From assembly GCA_946894095.1 (NCBI GenBank), contig OX335653.1, forward strand, positions 7,879,001 through 7,943,000: 64,000 nucleotides of DNA, read 5' to 3'. Both the position numbers and the translations under genes were made by a program. Every line of letters begins with the position of its first letter. The stretch's first letter is position 1. Of this stretch, positions 60,413-64,000 are shown piece after piece. A model generated the notes under the pieces. That model did not search any database, was not told the DNA's origin, and saw nothing but the letters and a program-made list of their open reading frames with translations. The stretch comes from Incurvaria masculella (taxonomy: Eukaryota; Arthropoda; Insecta; Lepidoptera; Incurvariidae).

Positions 60413-60723
60413 TTTTTAGGGTTCCGTACCCAAAGGGTGAAAACGGAACCCTATTACTAAGCCTCCGCTGTCCGTCCGTCCGTCCGTCCGTCCGTCTGTC
60501 CGTCTGTCACAGGGCTGTATCTCATGAACCGTAACAGGTAGGAAGTTGAAATTTTCACAGATTATGTATTTATTTTGCCGCTATAACAACAATAAGGTAA
60601 CATGATAAAATAACAATAATAAAAGGGGGTGCCCATACAAAAAACGTGTTTTTTTTTTGTAAATCTTGTGCGATGGTACGGAACCCTTCGTGTGCGAGTC
60701 CGACTCGCACTTGGCCGGTTTTT
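60413..60723 (+). mobile_element. hairpin-ended TCCG family, complete copy
   Basis: TTTTTAGGGTTCCGTACCCA with hairpin partner, (TCCG)n, CTGTATCTCATGAACCGTAA, TTTTGCCGCTATAACAACAA, and the GTGCGAGTCCGACTCGCAC hairpin plus TTGGCCGGTTTTT. A 143-codon minus-strand frame overlaps this repeat and is not a gene. Confidence 0.93.
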
Positions 60724-61146
60724 ACCAAGATGTGAACAATCTCTAAACGATCCAAAAGCATCTCGTCGAACTCGTTTCGAATGCAGATCTCACACGCTCT
60801 TGCACGTCTGACTGAACAGACTGAAAATTTAAATCGTACTCGAGCCGAACGTGCGCGTGCTACAAGCCGAAGTGTGGAAGTACTCCTATAGCAAGTTAGA
60901 AATATGTCTAATATTGGAAATGAATGAATATCACGCATTTTATTAAAAGCGAATAATATATTGATGGTTATAACAGTGATATATTTTATTATTCGATACA
61001 AAAATGCCTTAATCTATTTTAGATATGAATATTGTTCTAACTTATTAGTTGAAAATATTTTTCATCCTAGTAATTAACCATGCATACATAAATAATAGAA
61101 GGTATACAAAAAAGGTATATAGAAAACGCATTTTTTTTATGCGACC
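60724..61146. other. intron 2, non-coding
   Basis: Nothing recognised. Confidence 0.45.
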
Positions 61147-61537
61147 TGACATGGATGGCTAATACCACACAACTACCGTTATGATATTAGCCCAATACAC
61201 CACATTCCCGAAGGAATTAGGTGCCATGCCAGGACCTTCCCTTTATGAGCACGGCTACATTGAACTTGATGGAAAACACGGACAATTTTTCATTGCCGCT
61301 TCGACCATCTTTTCATCCAATGCGATGGTACCAACCCGGGCGGGCTTAAACCCTACCACCTAGTAGGGGAAGGGGACCTACAGTTTTACATGGATTCCGA
61401 ACCATGGAGCAGCTCGCATTCGTAACGAAATGCACTTATCGGACTCTGAAAGAGAAAGACAGTGGTGCAAGTTGGTATTGAACCCGGGCCTCTGGTACGC
61501 TAGGCCGGTCCCCGCGCCACTAAGCTACGAGCCGCCA
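61147..61537 (-). mobile_element. tRNA-derived SINE family S, best-preserved full copy
   Basis: On the minus strand the head reads GGCTCGTAGCTTAGTGGCGC (box A TAGCTTAGTGG) and GGGTTCAATACC (box B fits GGTTCRANNCC). The body has GATAAGTGCATTTCGTTACG, AATGCGAGCTGCTCCATGGT, CCGCCCGGGTTGGTACCATC, GGATGAAAAGATGGTCGAAG, and the tail GAAGGTCCTGGCATGGCACC. It serves as reference for the other fragments. Confidence 0.9.
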
Positions 61538-62267
61538 CATAAATACATAAATATACATTTGGTCCGATGATCGTCATATTATATTAACATAGATTGATAA
61601 TCCAGAAATTCTGAAAACGTTTTCGCGTACAGTCTGGTCAGGTCGGAACAGTCTTAAATTTAAATAATTGAATAGTGGTCAAAAATAACATTATCTTTAT
61701 AATCAATACTAAAAACCTGTATTTTTGACTGAGAGAAGAGGGAAACTCGAGCGTGGCGTCTCCGTTTCAGATTTTGCAAAAAAGCTTTCGTATGTCCGGC
61801 ATTTCCCGGGATGTTCGTATGCTGCAGGTTGCATTTCTCAAACGATTCTCGTGAAAAAATTTTCACAAATATTGGTTTTAGTCAAACCAGTTTGTGAAAA
61901 GTATTAAGTAAATTTTTTTAATGTTAAAAAATATCAAATGTTCAACAAGACAGACTGGCGAGGTCTACAGCTCAGGGAGCCCTATAGTAAGCACCGAAAT
62001 AATAATCCGAAACACAAAATAGAAAAAGTGCATATAATTACATCTAAATAACTGCATGAAATAAGTCATACGCATTCAAAGAGCACGTACGCCGCGCTGA
62101 GCCGGCGCTACAGTGCAGCCTGCATTTAAAAGCCCTATCTGCATTGCGATTCCGTTCATGTCCATGACACGTTCATATCTGCATTCTAACCAAGGAGCCG
62201 CTTGCTATACGAAGGTGCAACGTGCACTACCAAGCTGGCTTCTGGAAAATCGTCTGTGTTCGTCACA
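61538..62267. other. intron 2, non-coding
   Basis: Nothing recognised. Segment 62080-62260 is more complex. Confidence 0.45.
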
Positions 62268-62817
62268 TTAAGGTGGCCCAACCCGCTCATTTCCCCATAC
62301 AAAAGGGGAAAGAAGATCACGCCTATATTTCTTGTCAGAGATCCAAAATTTTGCTCAATATAGCTTTATTTGATTGAACTAGATGTCTGATGACCATTGG
62401 CATTGTAAAATTGTGTTTGGTTTCCAAGTTATAACGTCCGAAAGTTCGGATTTTTCGCGCGTTTTATACAATTACTTTGGAGGTGGATTACGCAATGATA
62501 AAGTAAGAACATCTTAAAAAGATTAGTCATCAGACATAGCTTTATTAATCAAGATTTATAATCTATTTGGTTTTTGTTAGATTTTTTACTACAGCGGTCG
62601 TGGTTTACTTTTAGCTATAAGTCGTTTTGAAATTAAAATTTTCGTAAATCTTACCAAATCATACACTATGCACATTGTCTTTTTTGTGGACAGGTTGCAT
62701 CTTCCTCATAACGGAGCCTGTCTTATTCTTAGAAACAGAGAAGGTCCCAGAGCGCAACAGCACGGTTTTGTACCGTGCCCGCAAATGAGTTGAGGCCGCC
62801 TGGTTGGGCCACCTTAA
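62268..62817 (+). mobile_element. TTAA-flanked MITE, copy C
   Basis: TTAA plus GGTGGCCCAACCCGCTCATT at the left and GCCTGGTTGGGCCACC plus TTAA at the right. Same length and orientation as copy B, differing at scattered bases. Confidence 0.93.
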
Positions 62818-63325
62818 GGTAGCTGTTCCGTCCATGGCGCCCAATAAATATTGTCGCAAGTTTGATATTAGAATGCATACTTCGCTGCAGATTCATTGCT
62901 CTAGTGACTTTGCTTGAATGACGTGACGTACATATTATTTAAATACACATATTTTTTTTATTAAAATTCCCACATCTGTGGAACGGATTATTAGGACGGG
63001 TCATATACCTACTATTTTAATGCAAGGGCATTATATTTAAAAACGAGTTATGCTGTCGGACCTTCGGTACATATATAGAATTCAAATGATCCCACTTCAT
63101 TTATTCTCGTACATGTTGTTAGAAGCGACTAAGGGTGTATCTTTCATGGTTCGAATTCAGCAAGCATGGAAGGATCGAAGTAGCGATCCAAACGAATTCG
63201 ATTGGAGGCAGCATAGCAACGAGTTAGTGGAAAAGTCTAATTCTAGTTACTACGCATACGGATTCGGGAAGCGTAACAACGAATGTTCATTTTACTAAAT
63301 AGCGTCCTGTAAATTTTCATAAGCA
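62818..63325. other. intron 2, non-coding
   Basis: An 82-codon + frame at 63050-63298 has no recognisable family features. No call made. Confidence 0.4.
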
Positions 63326-63777
63326 TGCATCTATGGTTCCTCCATATGCTGTGGTGGCAAAAGTTCGTTTCCCCATGTGGTCAATGCCGCCAAAGTAGTG
63401 GTTCAAGAAACATCTTGATTTTTTTATCTTGCTAATTCTATAGCCTAAGAAAATAAAGAGGTATCTTTTTATCGGATTACCTACTTATATCTAGTAAAAT
63501 ATACTGAAATCGTCTTTGAATCGTCTGGTATTTTTTTCTGGTAAGCCAGAGAGCCATGCATGTTCCTACATATGATGTGGTGGAAAAAATTCATTTTCCC
63601 ATGTGGTCAATGCCGTCAAAGTAGTGGTTCAAGATTTTTTTTTTATCTTGCTAACTCTATAGCCTAACAAAATTAAGAGCTCTCTTTTCATCGGATTACC
63701 TACTTATATATAGTAAAATCATACTGAAATCGACTTTGAATCGACTGGTAATATTTTCTCTCAGAGAGCCAGAACCA
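63326..63777 (+). repeat. tandem duplication, two units of about 226 bp
   Basis: Unit 1 (about 63326-63551) and unit 2 (about 63552-63777) share CCCATGTGGTCAATGCCG, CAAAGTAGTGGTTCAAGA, TATCTTGCTAA, ATCGGATTACCTACTTATAT and CTTTGAATCG, with small changes. Confidence 0.9.
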
Positions 63778-64000
63778 TCGCGCGAGTATATTGAGCCGTC
63801 GCGTCGAGAGGGCAGCTAACCCATCTACAGCATCCGCTTATTACTTAATTCATCCCAGTTGGCGGCCATTTTGCGAGTGCGTGCGCTTCGTTCGGACGCA
63901 CTTTATTTCAATTCATTGCCGATGCGGAGCCTTCACCCACATGCGCGTCGATCGCCACTTTAATGTTCAGGATTCTATCTCCGGATATTAGCCATTATCG
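63778..64000. promoter_or_regulatory. candidate regulatory segment with Pho-like site at window end
   Basis: GC-richer complex sequence including GCCATTTT (63865-63872, fits the Pho consensus) within GGCGGCCATTTTGCGAGTGC, plus GCTTATTACTTAATTC and CACTTTATTTCAATTC. It runs to the window edge. Confidence 0.3.

Larger units (their letters stand above)
36909..64000 (+). other. abd-A: abd-A intron 2, 5' part (runs past the window end)
   Basis: After the microexon I found no sequence encoding the Antp-class homeodomain, with its WFQNRR core and the KLKKE that follows, on either strand. The homeobox exon must therefore lie downstream of 64000, making this intron longer than 27 kb. It contains most of the transposable elements in the window and several compact complex segments that may be enhancers or silencers. 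The boundary shifts to 36897 if the upstream donor is used. Confidence 0.8.

Noticed and set aside
60570..61001. 143-codon minus-strand frame
   Set aside because: A third or more of it lies in a TCCG-family element and the rest has no features.
61468..61537. tRNA gene on the minus strand
   Set aside because: Box A and B are good, but it is the head of a SINE with many fragments in the window and no proper cloverleaf.
63050..63298. 82-codon + strand frame as a small gene
   Set aside because: No recognisable motif, no conserved start context evidence and it lies within the abd-A intron; insufficient support.
1..64000. CRISPR array, operon, phage or bacterial gene content
   Set aside because: No direct-repeat/spacer pattern and no dense coding; spliced Hox exons and SINEs show eukaryotic DNA.

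Overview
The window is animal nuclear DNA, almost certainly from a lepidopteran insect. It covers the 5' part of the Hox gene abdominal-A (abd-A) on the + strand, embedded in AT-rich non-coding DNA. The abd-A call rests on a spliced gene with a large N-terminal exon. That exon starts MSSKFIIDSMLPKY, carries the MYPYV block and ends in the YPWM hexapeptide. About 8.4 kb later there is a tiny exon encoding DWMSPFDRVVC. The lepidopteran call rests on the character of the interspersed repeats: tRNA-headed SINEs, a TCCG-containing hairpin-ended family, TTAA-flanked MITEs and the 'ctaatattataa' family. The species cannot be named. Layout: 1-27384 is the upstream intergenic side, which in insect Hox order should face Abd-B. 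No coding gene is visible there, only SINE fragments, a microsatellite, hairpins and a few GC-richer islands that may be regulatory. 27385-27873 is the GC-rich promoter-proximal region and 5' leader. 27874-28462 is abd-A coding exon 1. 28463-36863 is intron 1, which opens with a decayed tandem copy of the exon-1 end. 36864-36908 is a 45-nt microexon with two possible splice donors 12 nt apart. From 36909 to the end is intron 2, which is open-ended (more than 27 kb). The homeobox exon is not in the window. Introns and flanks carry many transposable elements: eight members of a hairpin-ended non-autonomous family, three copies of a roughly 550-bp TTAA-flanked MITE, two adjacent MITEs of other families, about eleven fragments of one tRNA-derived SINE, a second SINE with a bacterial/organelle-like tRNA-Leu head, and one dead LINE reverse-transcriptase fragment. 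Between them lie compact, more complex, GC-richer segments (notably 52290-52610, 54840-55150, 59190-59530 and 63778-64000) that look like candidate Hox regulatory DNA. Taken together, this is one developmental transcription-factor gene with large regulatory introns, not a multi-gene locus. Apart from abd-A and the remnants of transposable elements, I found no open reading frame that I believe encodes a protein. I found no evidence of an undescribed enzymatic system. The most interesting signals are the tandem-donor microexon, the duplicated exon end, the palindrome-rich block near 52.4 kb, and the unusual SINE head.
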